From Minisyncoccota bacterium (GTDB taxonomy: Bacteria > Verrucomicrobiota > Lentisphaeria > Oligosphaerales > MVZH01), in contig JAIPIM010000293.1 in NCBI GenBank assembly GCA_021734725.1, forward strand, positions 1 to 5,140: DNA of 5,140 bases. The letters are read 5' to 3'. A program made the position numbers and the translations under genes. Shown piece by piece: positions 4,313 through 5,140 of the stretch. Each line of letters starts with the position of its first letter. Position 1 is the stretch's first letter. The notes below the pieces were generated by a model. That model ran no database searches. It was not told the origin of the DNA and saw only the letters and a program-made list of their open reading frames with translations.

Positions 4313-5140
4313 CTAGAAGCGTTCCAGCGCCAGGGGGTGGCCGTCGGGGGAGAGAAGCCGCATCCCGGACAACAGCGTATCCGGCGCGAGCTCTGCGGCC
4401 GCGTTTGCAATCACCGTGGCTTTCAGGCGGCAGACTACCAGGCAACCGTCCATCCGCGACGAAAGGAGCCCACCCATCGTTTCGACGGACAAGCGGCAGG
4501 GCGAGCAAACGGATTGCTGGGTCAACCGGACCACACAGGCCAACTCCTCAACGTTCCATCGGACTTCGGCCGCGTACAGGGCTTCGTCTTCCGCCGCCAT
4601 ACGCAGTTTCAGGCCGAAAAGCTGGTCCTGCCACGGCACAAAGCAGAGCGTCTCTTCGGCCGCGTCTTTCGCCGATCCCATTGCCCGGACGGCCTCCATG
4701 CGAAGCTGCTCGGAAATGCGGTACGCGTGTCGCGGATCGTCGGGGTGGATCACTGGAGGCCCAATTCGCGGCCGCAGATCATCTGGAGGCGGTTTCTCCC
4801 CGGCAAGCGAGTTCCACAACCGCAAACCATCATGCGCCTCCGCGTGAGACATGTCGTCCACGAACCAGCTTATGGCGTTCAGTAACACTTCCGGCAGGAG
4901 GCAGGCATTCCACAAGCACAGGGCTGACAGACCGATCACATCCCGCCCCGTCTCAAGCTCACCGGAAGTAGCGGCCGTGGTCAGCGGGCTGTACGGGGCT
5001 ACCAGAAAGAGCCCGTTCGGCTCTGCGCGCAGCACGGCCAGATACATCGGCCGGCACCATGTTGTCTCGCAAACGGGAGCCAGAAGGCGAATCTGGGCCG
5101 CGGCCGTTGAGCGGTCGTCCTGGACCGGGGACGCAGAGGG
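4313..5140 (-). CDS. Unrecognised protein, C-terminal 275 residues, continues past the right edge
   Basis: The minus-strand frame is open from the window edge to TAG 4315-4313. An internal ATG at 5047 has no good ribosome binding site, and the protein-like sequence continues upstream of it (AAAQIRLLAPVCETTWCRP), so the real start is probably outside the window. Third positions are strongly G/C and the composition is that of a soluble globular protein, with no membrane segment or signal peptide visible. Notable stretches are FLVAPYSPLTTAATSGELET, LSALCLWNACLLP, NAISWFVDDMS and RIGPPVIHPDDPRHAYRISE, the last with many charged residues and prolines. About ten cysteines are scattered without a zinc-finger or Fe-S spacing. 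I cannot assign a family or function. It is divergent from nothing upstream in view and points towards ssb, about 660 bases from the ssb start, so a shared operon is unlikely. Confidence 0.72.
   Translation of the reverse strand, partial: PSASPVQDDRSTAAAQIRLLAPVCETTWCRPMYLAVLRAEPNGLFLVAPYSPLTTAATSGELETGRDVIGLSALCLWNACLLPEVLLNAISWFVDDMSHAEAHDGLRLWNSLAGEKPPPDDLRPRIGPPVIHPDDPRHAYRISEQLRMEAVRAMGSAKDAAEETLCFVPWQDQLFGLKLRMAAEDEALYAAEVRWNVEELACVVRLTQQSVCSPCRLSVETMGGLLSSRMDGCLVVCRLKATVIANAAAELAPDTLLSGMRLLSPDGHPLALERF

Noticed and set aside
4018..4971. Plus-strand open frame of 317 codons in the right part.
   Set aside because: It runs through the orphan terminator hairpin and antisense to the right-edge gene. 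Its product is Arg/Pro/Ser-rich low-complexity sequence typical of shadow frames.
1..5140. CRISPR array, defence system or complete transposase.
   Set aside because: No regularly spaced repeats, no Cas, nuclease or toxin-antitoxin motifs, and no DDE or HUH transposase motifs were found on either strand.

Overview
The window looks like accessory or eroding DNA from a moderately GC-rich bacterium. The single-stranded DNA-binding protein (SSB), together with a GH20 hexosaminidase and a heparan-type sulfatase remnant, fits a polysaccharide-degrading member of the PVC group (Kiritimatiellota, Lentisphaerota or Verrucomicrobiota). That placement is inferred from protein style only. Three CDSs look functional or nearly so: GH20 (+ strand, 5'-truncated), ssb (- strand) and an unrecognised protein that runs off the right edge (- strand).

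Left part (1-700). A minus-strand gene probably begins at 20 and leaves the window. Its leader holds a strong hairpin (37-65), and a minus-strand intrinsic terminator (76-104) lies just upstream. Next comes a shrunken group II intron on the minus strand (about 128-688). Its 3' end is degenerate, its reverse transcriptase/maturase is internally deleted (PLSPLL motif joined to the C-terminal end, no YADD), and the rest is probably 5' intron RNA. Its right edge abuts the point where GH20 begins without its signal peptide.

Middle (701-3203). GH20 is followed by three gene fragments on the same strand: an internal piece of a HAD-type phosphatase, a sulfatase reduced to its N-terminus plus its C-terminus in another frame, and the last ~35 codons of an unidentified protein. 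GH20 plus an N-sulfoglucosamine-sulfohydrolase-like sulfatase suggests a former glycosaminoglycan or sulfated-glycan locus that has collapsed through deletions.

Right part (3233-5140). ssb is read leftwards and converges on the fragment block. Upstream of it lie about 660 bases without a convincing gene (3650-4312). They hold a leader hairpin, a 10-bp palindrome beside a pair of 9-bp direct repeats, a 17-bp perfect palindrome, and a plus-strand intrinsic terminator with no obvious gene to serve. The last 828 bases encode the C-terminal 275 residues of a protein I do not recognise.

I see no CRISPR array, tRNA, rRNA, complete transposase or recognisable defence system. The most notable features are the intron remnant and its junction with GH20, the row of gene fragments, and the structured region upstream of ssb.
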